NCBI GenBank assembly: GCA_029946105.1
Contig: JAQSDW010000071.1
Span: forward strand, 2,753-51,389
From: Reyranella sp.
GTDB lineage: Bacteria > Pseudomonadota > Alphaproteobacteria > Reyranellales > Reyranellaceae
Reading direction: 5' to 3'
DNA: 48,637 nt
Below the pieces are notes generated by a model. The model worked only from the letters and a program-made list of their open reading frames with translations. It searched no databases and had not been told where the DNA came from. Below, piece by piece: positions 1 to 8,352 of this stretch (the first letter of the stretch is position 1; each line of letters begins with the position of its first letter). Both the position numbers and the translations under genes were made by a program.

Positions 1-51
1 CCCCCCCCGCTCCAATGAAAGCGGGATGAACAAATCTCAAATCATCCCGAT

Positions 52-1359
52 CTAGTGGTTCGCCATCGGAAGAGCCGCCGGGCCGGGGCGGCGCTCCGCG
101 AGCAGGTGTTGGGCTTCCGCCACACGCCCGGCGTTGAGATACGCCCGCAACAATGTCGCTTCCACCAGATCGACCTGCGCCCGGCTGCCGCCCATGCGTT
201 CCCGCTCGGCCAGCATCGGCACGATCAGGTCGATGGTCGCCGCATTGTCGCCGCGCTGGAAGGCCGCGAAGGCGCGCGCCACGGTGGGGATGGTGGTGCC
301 GGAGGGATAGCGGCCGGCTTTCACCAGCTCCTCGATGCCCTGGACCCAACCCTCCAGCGCTGCGTCGTCACCAGAGGCGGCAAAGGCCAGCGCCACGTGC
401 CAGTCGGCGAGGGAAAAGCCCGGGCGTGGAATTTTTTCGCGCGCGTAGTCCACGAGCTTCGCCCAGCGCGCGGGATCGCGGGAATAGCCCGCCAGTTCCG
501 AGCGCCACAGGAACGAGGAGGAATCCGAGAGCTTCTGATGCACCGCCCCTCGGTGATCGTCCGCACAGAAGGCATCGTTGTAAAGGCGCAGCCCCGCTTC
601 CAGATGGCCGGCATGCAGCTCGAACAGGCCGAGGTGCCAGTTCAGGTGGCCGAACAGACCGCCACCTCGATCGTAAAGCGGCAGCCAGTCGCGCAGGAAG
701 GCGATACCGCTGTCGCGTTCGCCCGACTCGTAACAGAGATGGGCGAAGGCGTGGGCGCCATAGCCGTTGCGCTTCTTCTGGGCGAGGGACCGCTCGATCC
801 GGGGGCGCGCGGAATCGTGCCGGCCGATTTCCGACAGCGCCATGCCGTAATGGGCCTCGAACCACCAATCCTCGCCGTAGTGCGGCGCGAGCGTATCGAG
901 AAAGTCGACGAGGTCCTGTTCCCGGCCGGGCAGGCCGGACATTCCGATCAAGCCGCCCTGGTTGGCGGCGAGGCTGAGCACCAGAGCGTCGCGCGGCCAC
1001 GTCTCGACATGAGTGCGGAGCGCGGCCAGCGCCGCGACAGCCTGGCCGGAAAACAGGTGACGAAAGACATTTATGTGGCTTGTTTCACGCGCCGATGTGC
1101 CGTCACCGAGAGAAAGGGCGGTGGCGAGCGACTCCCGCATGGCTGGGAGATTTCCCGCGAGCTGAAGGGCACGGGCCTTGCCGATATGGGCCAGGGCGAA
1201 CTCCGGATCGGCGGCGATGGCACGGTCGAAGGACACCGCGGCGCCGGGATAGACGGTCAGCAGCAGGTCGACGCCCTCGATGTAGGCATCGCGCGCGGCG
1301 GCGACGGTGGTGGATAGGCCGAGGCCGTAGCGATCTGTCAGTATGTTGGAAGTTGTCAT
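52..1359 (-). CDS. TPR-repeat protein, TTC38-like
   Basis: This encodes a soluble protein of about 435 residues made of helical tetratricopeptide-like repeats, for example AAVSFDRAIAADPEFALAHIGKA near residues 40-62. The segment HLNWHLGLFELHAGHLEAGLRLY resembles the His-Trp-His repeats of the TTC38 family, which has no well-defined bacterial role. No signal peptide or membrane segment is seen. I chose the ATG at 1359 because the repeat-like sequence begins just after it, and the upstream extension of the same frame (to 1539) is Arg-rich and overlaps the neighbouring gene. It is divergent from the ABC permease at 1493. A scaffold or protein-interaction role is inferred only from the fold. Confidence 0.75.
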   Translation of the reverse strand: MTTSNILTDRYGLGLSTTVAAARDAYIEGVDLLLTVYPGAAVSFDRAIAADPEFALAHIGKARALQLAGNLPAMRESLATALSLGDGTSARETSHINVFRHLFSGQAVAALAALRTHVETWPRDALVLSLAANQGGLIGMSGLPGREQDLVDFLDTLAPHYGEDWWFEAHYGMALSEIGRHDSARPRIERSLAQKKRNGYGAHAFAHLCYESGERDSGIAFLRDWLPLYDRGGGLFGHLNWHLGLFELHAGHLEAGLRLYNDAFCADDHRGAVHQKLSDSSSFLWRSELAGYSRDPARWAKLVDYAREKIPRPGFSLADWHVALAFAASGDDAALEGWVQGIEELVKAGRYPSGTTIPTVARAFAAFQRGDNAATIDLIVPMLAERERMGGSRAQVDLVEATLLRAYLNAGRVAEAQHLLAERRPGPAALPMANH

Positions 1360-1492
1360 GTTGGGGCGGAGTGTAGCGCTGCCTCCGGCAGAGCGGTAGC
1401 CGCGGCGACGCCATCGCCTTGGACTTTCATGATAGGCTCCCCAAGCCGGGATGCGGGCCGACGAACACGTGGCAGGGGCGGGCAAGAGACCG

Positions 1493-2380
1493 ATGAGCCA
1501 GGGCAGCCTGCACAAGCTGATGCGCCGCAAATCGACCATCGCCTTCCTGATGACCGTGCCGCTGCTCGCGATGATCGTCGTGCTCGTGGCCTATCCCTCA
1601 GGCTTCGCGATCTACCTCTCGATGCTCGACAGGAAAATGACCACGTTCGTCGGGCTCGCCAACTTCGCCCGCCTGTTCGGCAGCGAGCGGTTCTGGATGC
1701 TCGTCACCCAGACCTGTGCGTATGCCGTCATCGCCGTCGTCGTGCAGGCGGTCATCGGCTTTGCGGTCGCCCATTTCGTGCACAACATCCCGACCAAGGG
1801 CCAGCGCAAGTGGCGCGGCATGCTGCTGGTGCCGTGGGTGATTCCGGCGGCCATGAGCATGCTCGGCTGGCGGTTGCTGTTCGAGCCGTCGTTCGGCGCC
1901 TTCAACTGGGTCTTCGAGCATTTCGGCATGGGCCGCATCTTCTGGCTGGGCGACGTCGGCTGGGCACGTTTTTGCGTCGTCCTGGTCACCGTGTGGTTCG
2001 GCGCGCCGTTCTTCATGGTCATGTTGCTGGCGTCGTTGAAGTCGGTGCCCGAAGAGCTTCACGAGGCAGCGTCGATCGACGGCGCCACCTGGTGGCAGCG
2101 CATCCGCTACGTCACCTTCCCGATGATGCGCAACGTCATCGCCATCACCATGCTGTTCTCCCTGATCGGCACCTTCGCCGGCTTCACGATCGTGTCCTCG
2201 CTGACCCACGGCGGCCCCCACGGGGCGACCCAGGTGTTGGGAACGTCGGCGTTCTTCATCGGCATCATGGGCGGCAACCTGCCGATGGGCGCCAGCGTGG
2301 CGCTGTTCATGGTGCCGATCCTGGCGGTGGCCGCGACCCTTATCCTGCGCGGCATCGCCAAACGCGGGAGTGAGGTTTGA
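1493..2380 (+). CDS. ABC sugar-type permease, MalF/UgpA family (orphan)
   Basis: This is an inner-membrane permease subunit of a CUT1-type ABC importer, about 295 residues long. The first membrane segment is STIAFLMTVPLLAMIVVLV, and five more hydrophobic segments follow. The cytoplasmic EAA loop that contacts the ATPase is visible as ELHEAASIDGATWWQRIRYVTFP. An in-frame ATG at 1451 would add 14 residues, but 1493 gives the usual family N-terminus; neither start has a strong ribosome site. No second permease, ATPase or binding protein is adjacent, so it is either the last gene of a broken operon or works with components elsewhere, such as the importer at 20.2-24.5 kb. The substrate is unknown. 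Confidence 0.85.
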   Translation: MSQGSLHKLMRRKSTIAFLMTVPLLAMIVVLVAYPSGFAIYLSMLDRKMTTFVGLANFARLFGSERFWMLVTQTCAYAVIAVVVQAVIGFAVAHFVHNIPTKGQRKWRGMLLVPWVIPAAMSMLGWRLLFEPSFGAFNWVFEHFGMGRIFWLGDVGWARFCVVLVTVWFGAPFFMVMLLASLKSVPEELHEAASIDGATWWQRIRYVTFPMMRNVIAITMLFSLIGTFAGFTIVSSLTHGGPHGATQVLGTSAFFIGIMGGNLPMGASVALFMVPILAVAATLILRGIAKRGSEV

Positions 2381-2412
2381 CGTTCCCGCCACGGCACCCG
2401 CCGAACGGGTGA

Positions 2413-2646
2413 CTACCCGCCCAGGCTATCCGGCTCGGGCACCGCACGCGCCGGCTTTCCGCCGTCGATCGTTCGGGGATGCTGATGGTGCAGGAAGATG
2501 GCCAGCTGCTCGCGGCTGCCCGAACGCGACAGCCGTACAGCCGATTCGAACAGCTCGTGCTGCACGCTGGCCGGCAGGTTTCCCCAAACCGCGGCGACCG
2601 CGCGGCCGAGAGCTTTCGTGAGGTGTTCCGAGGGCATCCGGGACAT
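2413..2646 (-). CDS. small conserved hypothetical protein
   Basis: This is a 77-residue soluble protein beginning MSRMPSEHLTKALGRAVAAV. The core looks helical, and the segment QLAIFLHHQHPRTID looks conserved in style (a basic, His-rich turn). The sequence GGGGAG lies just upstream of the ATG at 2646 and would serve as ribosome site. It sits convergently downstream of the ABC permease and upstream of the efflux operon on the same strand, but 110 bp of sequence beyond its start separates it from the end of emrB. I do not recognise a function. Confidence 0.6.
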   Translation of the reverse strand: MSRMPSEHLTKALGRAVAAVWGNLPASVQHELFESAVRLSRSGSREQLAIFLHHQHPRTIDGGKPARAVPEPDSLGG

Positions 2647-2756
2647 GGTTCTCCCCTGATCCTGCCTCGATGGACGAGGCGTCAGCTCTCACTTCATTTT
2701 TCATCGAGAGAGGTAGAACCCGAAAGGTTAATACGGACGCGCCGCCTGAGTCAAAA

Positions 2757-4370
2757 TCAGCGCCAGGCAGGTCGAACCTTCTGCTGCGAACGAGACAGAA
2801 AGCCGGCCGGGATCAGGGCCAGCAGCGCCACGATCGCGATCACGATGAAGGTGTCGGAGAAGGCCAGCATCTGGGCCTGGGCGTTCACCATGGTGCCGAG
2901 ATACTCCAGTGCCGCTGCCTTCTGCTGCTGGAACGGCAGGCCGGAGCGCTGCATCAGCTGCTCGACCAGGACCAGAAGGCGCTCGGTGGTGCGGTTGCCC
3001 CAGTCCTGCGTTGCGGTGAGCGCGTCGGCGTGGAAGCGCGTGCGAACCTCGAAGAAGGCGACGAGCAGGTTGATGCCGAAGGCGCCGCCGAGCTGGCGCA
3101 TGAAGTTGGCGACGCCGGCGCCCTGGCGCACCTTGTCGGGCGGCAGCGCCTTCAGCGACGTGGCGTTGAGGCTGGGGTTGATGAAGCCGAGGCCGAGGCG
3201 CGAGACCATCACCATGCCGACCAGCGTCCAGAAAGTGGTGTCGGCGTCGGCCGCGACCATCAGGGCGAAGCCGGCGGCAAACAGCACCAGCCCGCCGATG
3301 ATCATGATCGAGGCCGGCATCGCATCCGACAGCCGGCCGGCCAGGGGGAAGATGAAGGCGAGCATCAGCCCGGCCGGCATCATCATCAGGCCGGCGAGCA
3401 GCGGCGTGAAGCCCACCATGGTCTGCACGAACACCGGGATGATGTAGGTCGAGCCCATCATGCCGGCGCCGAAGATGAAGGCGATCACCGCGGCGGAGGC
3501 GAATTCGAGATTGGCGAAGATGCGCATGTCGAGCAGCGCGCGCGGCGTATGGAGCTCCCACAGCACGAAGCCCACGGCCGCCGCGACGCCCAGCACGAGG
3601 CGGAAGACGATGACGTCGGAGGTCCAGCCCTCGCGCTGGCCGTCGGCGATGCCGGTCATCAGGCCCCACAGGCCGACGCACAGCAGCGCGAAGCCCAGCC
3701 AATCGAAGGGCGGGATCTCGCGCGCCAGCGGTCGCGTCGGCATGAAGAAGGCGCCCATCAGGGCGGCGAGCCCGCAGAACGGCAGCGAGATGTAGAACAC
3801 GTAGCGCCACGAGAAATACTCGATCATCAGGCCGCCCAGGGTCGGGCCGATCGCCGGCGCGAACACGACACCCAGGCCAAAGATGCCCATCGCCGAGCCG
3901 CGCCGATCGGCCGGAAAGACCGTGAAGATGGTGGCCATCACCAGCGGCTGGGCGATGCCGGCGCTGAAGCCCTGGAGGATGCGGGCGAAGATCAGCACGT
4001 CCTCGTTGGGCGCCATGCCGCCGCCCAGCGCGCCCAAGGAGAAGAAGAACAGCGCGCCGATGAAGGTGCGCCGCTCGCCCAGCACACCCGACACCCAGGC
4101 ATTCAGCAGCATGCCGGCGGTCATCGTCGCCATGTATGCCGACGACATCCACTGTGCCTTGTCCTGGCCGATGCCGAAGGCGCCCATAACGTCGGGGACG
4201 GCCACGTTGACGGTGGTCATCGCCAGCACCATGGACACCACGCCGACCATGCCGGTGATGGTGACCAGCCAGCGATAGGCGGGTCCGTAGCGGTCGGCCA
4301 GGAAGGCCGCGTTCTGGACCGGCGCGGCCGGAAGCGGCCTTCCTCGCAGGGGTTCGTTAACGGACGTCAA
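2757..4370 (-). CDS. DHA2-family MFS drug transporter (EmrB/QacA type)
   Basis: This encodes a 537-residue, probably 14-helix major facilitator of the DHA2 (EmrB/QacA) family, which exports drugs by proton antiport. Motif A-like GVLGERRTF follows TM2. Antiporter motif C-like sequence is GLGVVFAPAIGPTLGGLMIEYFSWR in TM5, and the TM1 region has MVLAMTTVNVAVPDV. The gene starts inside the end of the adaptor gene (14-nt overlap), so the two are translationally coupled. With the adaptor and an outer-membrane channel it should form a tripartite pump; no TolC homologue is in the window. Expression is presumably controlled by the MarR gene at the head of this operon. The drug spectrum cannot be read from sequence. 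Confidence 0.9.
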   Translation of the reverse strand: MTSVNEPLRGRPLPAAPVQNAAFLADRYGPAYRWLVTITGMVGVVSMVLAMTTVNVAVPDVMGAFGIGQDKAQWMSSAYMATMTAGMLLNAWVSGVLGERRTFIGALFFFSLGALGGGMAPNEDVLIFARILQGFSAGIAQPLVMATIFTVFPADRRGSAMGIFGLGVVFAPAIGPTLGGLMIEYFSWRYVFYISLPFCGLAALMGAFFMPTRPLAREIPPFDWLGFALLCVGLWGLMTGIADGQREGWTSDVIVFRLVLGVAAAVGFVLWELHTPRALLDMRIFANLEFASAAVIAFIFGAGMMGSTYIIPVFVQTMVGFTPLLAGLMMMPAGLMLAFIFPLAGRLSDAMPASIMIIGGLVLFAAGFALMVAADADTTFWTLVGMVMVSRLGLGFINPSLNATSLKALPPDKVRQGAGVANFMRQLGGAFGINLLVAFFEVRTRFHADALTATQDWGNRTTERLLVLVEQLMQRSGLPFQQQKAAALEYLGTMVNAQAQMLAFSDTFIVIAIVALLALIPAGFLSRSQQKVRPAWR

Positions 4371-5577
4371 TGTCGACTTCGACCATCATGCCCGGCGTCA
4401 GCGGCTTGGGCATGTCGACCATGTCGATCTTCACCGCCACGCGCTGGGTGATCTTGGTGAAATTGCCCGAGGGATTGGGCGTCGGGATCAGCGCGAAGCG
4501 GGCCATCGTGGCGCTGCCGATGCGGGCGACGCGGCCGGTGAACTTGTCGTCGGGATAGGCGTCGACGGAAACGTGCACGAGCTGGCCGAGCTTCAGCCGG
4601 CTCACCTGCGTCTCCTTGATATTGGCCTCGACCCAGACTTCCTTGGGATTGTGCAGCAGCAGGATGCGCTGGCCGGCGGCGACATATTCGCCCGGCAGCA
4701 CGAAGGTGCGGTCGATCACGGCCGGGATCGGGCTCTTGATCGTGCGGTCCTCGACATCGACGAGCTGCTGGTGGAGCTGGGCCGCGAGGTTCGCGACCTG
4801 GTGGGTGAGCGCTTCGATCTGGGCGTCGATCACGCCCAGCCTGTCGTGTCCAACCCGGGCCTCGTCGAGGCTGCCCTCGGCCTGCTCATGCTCCGCCTGG
4901 AGCTGCAGGATCTGGATCTCGAGCTTGGTCACGGCCACCTGCGCCATCTGGAGCTGGCGCTCGTTGATGACGCGGCTGGCGAACAACGTGCGGCTGCGTT
5001 CGAGCTCGAGCTTGGCGAAATCAAGGTCGGCGCGCAGTGCCCCCAGCGCCTTCTCGCGGACCGTCACGTTCGACGTGCGCGTGCGCATCTGCGCATCCGA
5101 CTGGTTCTTGTCGAGTTTGCGTTCGGCGCGCAGCCGCGCTCGCTCGACGCGGACGCCCTCGATCTGCGCACGAAACGCGTCGGCCCGCAGCTTGGCGATG
5201 CGATCGTCGATGCGCACAAGCACCTGGCCCGCCTCAACCAGCATGCCTTCGCGGACCGGCATCTCGACCAGCCAGCCGTCGGCACGGCTCGAGATCGTGA
5301 CGATATCGGCGCTCACGCGGGCGTCGTATTCGTAGACGTGGGTGAACCGCATGTAGAGTTCACGGCCGCCATAGGCCAGCGCCATCAGCAGGACCGCGGC
5401 GATGACGAAGCTGCGCGGCCGCAGCAGCGCCCGCCCTCTTCCCGCCGACCACTGTCGCTGGCGCGGAGCTGCACCCGTCTGCGGCGTGGGCGCAGGTGCG
5501 GGCGCGGGCGACGACGGCATCGGCACACGCGCAACCGGCTTGATCGCGGGGGTGGGCGGCGGAATGGATTGATCCAT
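4357..5577 (-). CDS. HlyD/EmrA-family membrane-fusion protein
   Basis: This is the periplasmic adaptor of the adjacent efflux pump, about 406 residues. A Pro-rich cytoplasmic N-terminus (residues 1-40) is followed by one membrane anchor (FVIAAVLLMALAYGGREL). Next come a lipoyl half-domain (ADGWLVEMPVREGMLVEAGQ), a long coiled-coil hairpin rich in Arg, Glu and Leu, the second lipoyl half and a beta-barrel domain ending TPGMMVEVDIDVR. I chose the ATG at 5577 (MDQSIPPP) because it lies 4 nt beyond the marR stop, and the longer frame would run into marR. It overlaps the transporter gene by 14 nt. Family and context agree well. Confidence 0.9.
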   Translation of the reverse strand: MDQSIPPPTPAIKPVARVPMPSSPAPAPAPTPQTGAAPRQRQWSAGRGRALLRPRSFVIAAVLLMALAYGGRELYMRFTHVYEYDARVSADIVTISSRADGWLVEMPVREGMLVEAGQVLVRIDDRIAKLRADAFRAQIEGVRVERARLRAERKLDKNQSDAQMRTRTSNVTVREKALGALRADLDFAKLELERSRTLFASRVINERQLQMAQVAVTKLEIQILQLQAEHEQAEGSLDEARVGHDRLGVIDAQIEALTHQVANLAAQLHQQLVDVEDRTIKSPIPAVIDRTFVLPGEYVAAGQRILLLHNPKEVWVEANIKETQVSRLKLGQLVHVSVDAYPDDKFTGRVARIGSATMARFALIPTPNPSGNFTKITQRVAVKIDMVDMPKPLTPGMMVEVDIDVR

Positions 5578-5581
5578 GAAA

Positions 5582-6106
5582 CTACTCGGCCGCGACCAGC
5601 CGCGGCACGGCCCGATCACCCGTCGCGAGGGCACCAGCCGCGAGGGGATCGGCCGTGAGAGGATCGGCGAGCGGCTGCAGACGCGACTTCACGCGCCCGA
5701 GCAGGCGGTTGCAGGTTCGGATCTCGGCCTCGCTGCAGTCGCGCAGCAATTCGCGTCGCAGGCTGCGGCCCACGGCGGCAATCGAGGCCAGCGCCGGGCG
5801 CGCCTTGGGCGTCAGGAATACGCGCTTGACCCGCCGATCGCCGGGTTGCGCCCGCCGCACCACCCAGCCGTCGGCCTCGAGCAGGTCGAGCTGACGGACC
5901 AGGGTCGAGCCCTTGATGCCGACCCTGAGCGCCAGCGCATTCTGGGTCATGCCCTCGGGATGAGCCGACAGGTTGACCAGCGCCACCCAGCGCGCCGTGG
6001 ACAGCCCGAGCGGCTTCAGGCGGGCATCGAGAACGTGCCTCCACAGCCGGGAAACCTCGGCCAGGGCGAGGCCCAAGCGGTAGGACGGATCGTCAGCGGT
6101 TGTCAT
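5582..6106 (-). CDS. MarR-family transcriptional regulator, efflux operon repressor
   Basis: This is a 174-residue winged-helix regulator. The helix-turn-helix is MTQNALALRVGIKGSTLVRQLDLLEADGWV, and the wing has the typical DRRVKRVFLTPKA. It is the first gene of a three-gene operon with the adaptor and pump, 4 nt before the adaptor start, so it very likely represses its own operon and is relieved by pump substrates. The C-terminal tail (Leu/Ala/Asp repeats PLADPLTADPLAAGALATGD) is longer than usual and low in complexity. The ATG at 6106 coincides with the predicted transcription start, implying a leaderless message. Confidence 0.9.
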   Translation of the reverse strand: MTTADDPSYRLGLALAEVSRLWRHVLDARLKPLGLSTARWVALVNLSAHPEGMTQNALALRVGIKGSTLVRQLDLLEADGWVVRRAQPGDRRVKRVFLTPKARPALASIAAVGRSLRRELLRDCSEAEIRTCNRLLGRVKSRLQPLADPLTADPLAAGALATGDRAVPRLVAAE

Positions 6107-6146
6107 GAATAAATAATAGGACCGAAATCGTTAGCACACCAACGAT
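6106..6146 (-). promoter_or_regulatory. sigma70-type promoter with MarR-type operator upstream of marR-emrAB
   Basis: Read on the minus strand there is TTGGTG (6142-6137), an 18-nt spacer and TATTAT (6118-6113). The inverted repeat ATCGTT-N8-AACGAT (6127-6146) covers the -35 box and half of the spacer. The expected transcription start falls at about 6106, the first base of the marR ATG, and no ribosome site is present. Autorepression by the first gene product is inferred from this geometry. Confidence 0.6.
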
Positions 6147-6200
6147 CGATACCCGCGCCCGCCGTCGGGCTGCATCGCAGGCGATGCATGACGGGCAATT

Positions 6201-7781
6201 TCAAGCCGTCCGGATGACCCGGCGTCCGACCAGCAGAACCAGCGGCACCGCCAGCGCCGAGCACAGGGTGTAGAAGCCGAAGGCGTTGATGTAGCCCAGC
6301 ATCGCCGCCTGGCGATTGATCTCTTTCGACAGGCGGGCAAGCCCCTGGACCGTGTCGAAATCCCAGCCGCCGGTCACCCACGGCAGCGCCAACACCTTGT
6401 TGTAGGGGTTCACCAACTCGACCATGCGGCCGTAGTTGGCGCCTGTCGCGCGCACGATCTCGGCAACGCAGATCGAGATGAAGAAGCTCGAGCCGATGTT
6501 GCGCAGCAGGTGATAGACCGCCGTTCCCTCGGCCAGGTTGGCGGCGCCGATGGTGGAGAACGTCACCAGCGTGAGCGGCACCCAGATGACGCCGATGGCG
6601 ATGCCCTGGACGAAACTGTTGAGCATCAATGTCTGGGTGCCGACGTTGAGGTCGAGCCCCATCAGCCAGAAGCCGGAGATCGCCTGCAGCGAGAAGCCGC
6701 CGATCAGGCCGATGCGCGGATCCATGCGGCCGACGAAGATGGCCAGGAAGAAGCCGAGCGTGGCACCGCCGCCGCGCGCGGCCACGATCTCGCCGATCAG
6801 CATGTCGGGGAAGCCGGCGTGCTGCTGCAGCAGCGGCGGCAGCAGCACCATCGGCGTGAAATTCAGCATGCCGTAGATCAACACCAGCACCAGCCCGAGC
6901 GCATAGTTGCGATCGAGCAGCAGGCGCAGGTTGAGGAACGGCTGCCGGGCGGTGAGGCTGTGCGCGAGGAAAATCCAGAATGCCAGCACCGCAATGAAAG
7001 TCTCGAGCATGATCTCCGTCGAGTCGTACCAGTCCAGCCGCTGGCCGCGCGACAGCACGAGCTGGACGCAGGCGATGGTGACGGAGAGCGACAGAAAGCC
7101 GGTCCAGTCGAGCGCCGTGCGGCCGGTCGGCTTGTCACGCGGCAGGGTGAGGCGGAGGCCCACGAACGACACGAAGCCCACGGGAACGATCATGTAGAAG
7201 GCCCAGCGCCAGCTATAGAGTTCCGACAGCAGGCCACCCAGCGTCGGACCGATCACCGGACCGATCACCACCGCCATGCCGAAGATCGAGGTCACGAGGC
7301 CCTGCTGCCGCTTGGGAAAGCTGTCGAGCAGGATGGTCTGCGACAGCGGGATCACGGGGGCGCCCAATGCGCCCTGCAGGATGCGCCAGAACACCAGCGC
7401 CTCCAGCGAATCGGCCCAGCCGCACAGGAAGGTCGTGATGGTGAACAGGAAGACCGACCAGGTCATGGTCTCACGCCGGCCGAAGCGGGCCGCCAGCCAG
7501 CCGGTCATCGGCGTCGCCACGGCGGTCGCCAGGATGTTGAAAGTCATCGCCCAGGCGATCTCGTCCTGGGTCGCCGACATCGTGCCCTGCATCTGCGGCA
7601 GGAGCGTCGAGGCGATCAGCAGCGTGGTGGCATAGAGCGTCGAGCCCAGCACCACCGTGACCAGGATCAGCACGCGCCGGCTGAGCGAATAGGATTCGCC
7701 CGGGCTGGCCGGCGGCGCGGCGGCGGCGGAGCCGGCGTTCACGGAACCGGGGGTTGCGGGGCTGGACGGGCTTGATCTCAT
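6201..7781 (-). CDS. DHA2-family MFS transporter (EmrB type), second system
   Basis: This encodes a second 14-helix DHA2 exporter, about 526 residues. Its motifs differ from the pump at 2757: loop 2-3 is GWLAARFGRRETM and the TM5 motif C region is GMAVVIGPVIGPTLGGLLSELYSWRW. The Ser/Pro-rich first 30 residues precede TM1 (RVLILVTVVLGSTLYATTL). I chose the ATG at 7781; a TTG at 7787 would add two residues. It reads away from a MarR gene and its adaptor gene, so the pump and adaptor of this module are transcribed in opposite directions from a shared regulatory region. The 94 bp between its end and the first marR gene hold only that gene's promoter. Confidence 0.9.
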   Translation of the reverse strand: MRSSPSSPATPGSVNAGSAAAAPPASPGESYSLSRRVLILVTVVLGSTLYATTLLIASTLLPQMQGTMSATQDEIAWAMTFNILATAVATPMTGWLAARFGRRETMTWSVFLFTITTFLCGWADSLEALVFWRILQGALGAPVIPLSQTILLDSFPKRQQGLVTSIFGMAVVIGPVIGPTLGGLLSELYSWRWAFYMIVPVGFVSFVGLRLTLPRDKPTGRTALDWTGFLSLSVTIACVQLVLSRGQRLDWYDSTEIMLETFIAVLAFWIFLAHSLTARQPFLNLRLLLDRNYALGLVLVLIYGMLNFTPMVLLPPLLQQHAGFPDMLIGEIVAARGGGATLGFFLAIFVGRMDPRIGLIGGFSLQAISGFWLMGLDLNVGTQTLMLNSFVQGIAIGVIWVPLTLVTFSTIGAANLAEGTAVYHLLRNIGSSFFISICVAEIVRATGANYGRMVELVNPYNKVLALPWVTGGWDFDTVQGLARLSKEINRQAAMLGYINAFGFYTLCSALAVPLVLLVGRRVIRTA

Positions 7782-7791
7782 GGCCAAGGCT

Positions 7792-7811
7792 ATTGTAGCC
7801 TAGGCAACAAT
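7792..7811. promoter_or_regulatory. 20-bp palindromic operator between divergent emrB and marR
   Basis: The sequence ATTGTAGCCTAGGCAACAAT is a near-perfect palindrome (18 of 20 positions symmetrical; only the A/A pair at positions 6 and 15 breaks it). It lies 10 bp above the pump ATG and 43 bp before the marR TTG, central to the divergent promoter region. Size and position fit a MarR dimer site that would repress both directions. Which protein binds is inferred. Confidence 0.65.
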
Positions 7812-7854
7812 ATTCGACCAACCGCCTTTGAGCGGTGCCCGGGAGGGCCCTCGA

Positions 7855-8352
7855 TTGAGTCCCGACGACGACGGCTATATCGGCTACGTGCTGTCCGACG
7901 TGGCGCGTCTGATGCGCATGGTCTTCGACCGGCGCGTGCGCGGCATCGGCCTGACGCGTGCCCAGTGGCTGGTGCTGACCCGGCTCTACCGGCGGCCCGG
8001 CGCCAGCCAGACCGAACTCGCCGACATGCTCGAGATCGACCGCGCCAGCGCCGGCCGCATGATCGACCGTATGGAAAAAGGCCATTGGGTCGAGCGCCGC
8101 GCCGATACAGTCGATCGGCGGATCAACCGCCTCTTCCTCACGCCCGAAGCGCGGCGCGTCCATGCCCGCATGTGGGCGATCGCCGAGGCAACGGTCGATG
8201 ACGCCCTGACACCGCTGTCGCCCCTGGAGCGTGCCCGCTTCACTGGCCTGGCGGCGCGCGTGAAGGAGCGGCTGCAGTCGATGGCCGGCACCGACGTCGT
8301 CCCGGTGGCGGAGCCACTCGCACCGCGCGCGCGCCGCGCCGCCGCGCTATGA
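7855..8352 (+). CDS. MarR-family transcriptional regulator, second system
   Basis: This is a winged-helix MarR regulator of about 165 residues. The recognition region is SQTELADMLEIDRASAGRMIDRMEKGHWV and the wing is DRRINRLFLTPEA. I chose the TTG at 7855 because GGGAGGG lies 8 nt before it; another TTG at 7828 would add nine residues without a ribosome site. The stop overlaps the ATG of the adaptor gene (ATGA), so both are translated together. The palindrome just upstream is the likely binding site. The C-terminus is Arg/Ala-rich. The protein is clearly distinct from the MarR at 5582. Confidence 0.9.
   Translation: MSPDDDGYIGYVLSDVARLMRMVFDRRVRGIGLTRAQWLVLTRLYRRPGASQTELADMLEIDRASAGRMIDRMEKGHWVERRADTVDRRINRLFLTPEARRVHARMWAIAEATVDDALTPLSPLERARFTGLAARVKERLQSMAGTDVVPVAEPLAPRARRAAAL

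Noticed and set aside
2670..4451. Long plus-strand open frame of about 590 codons opposite the first pump
   Set aside because: It is His/Asp/Arg/Gly-rich, a typical antisense shadow of a GC-rich membrane-protein gene; the minus-strand frame has clear MFS motifs.
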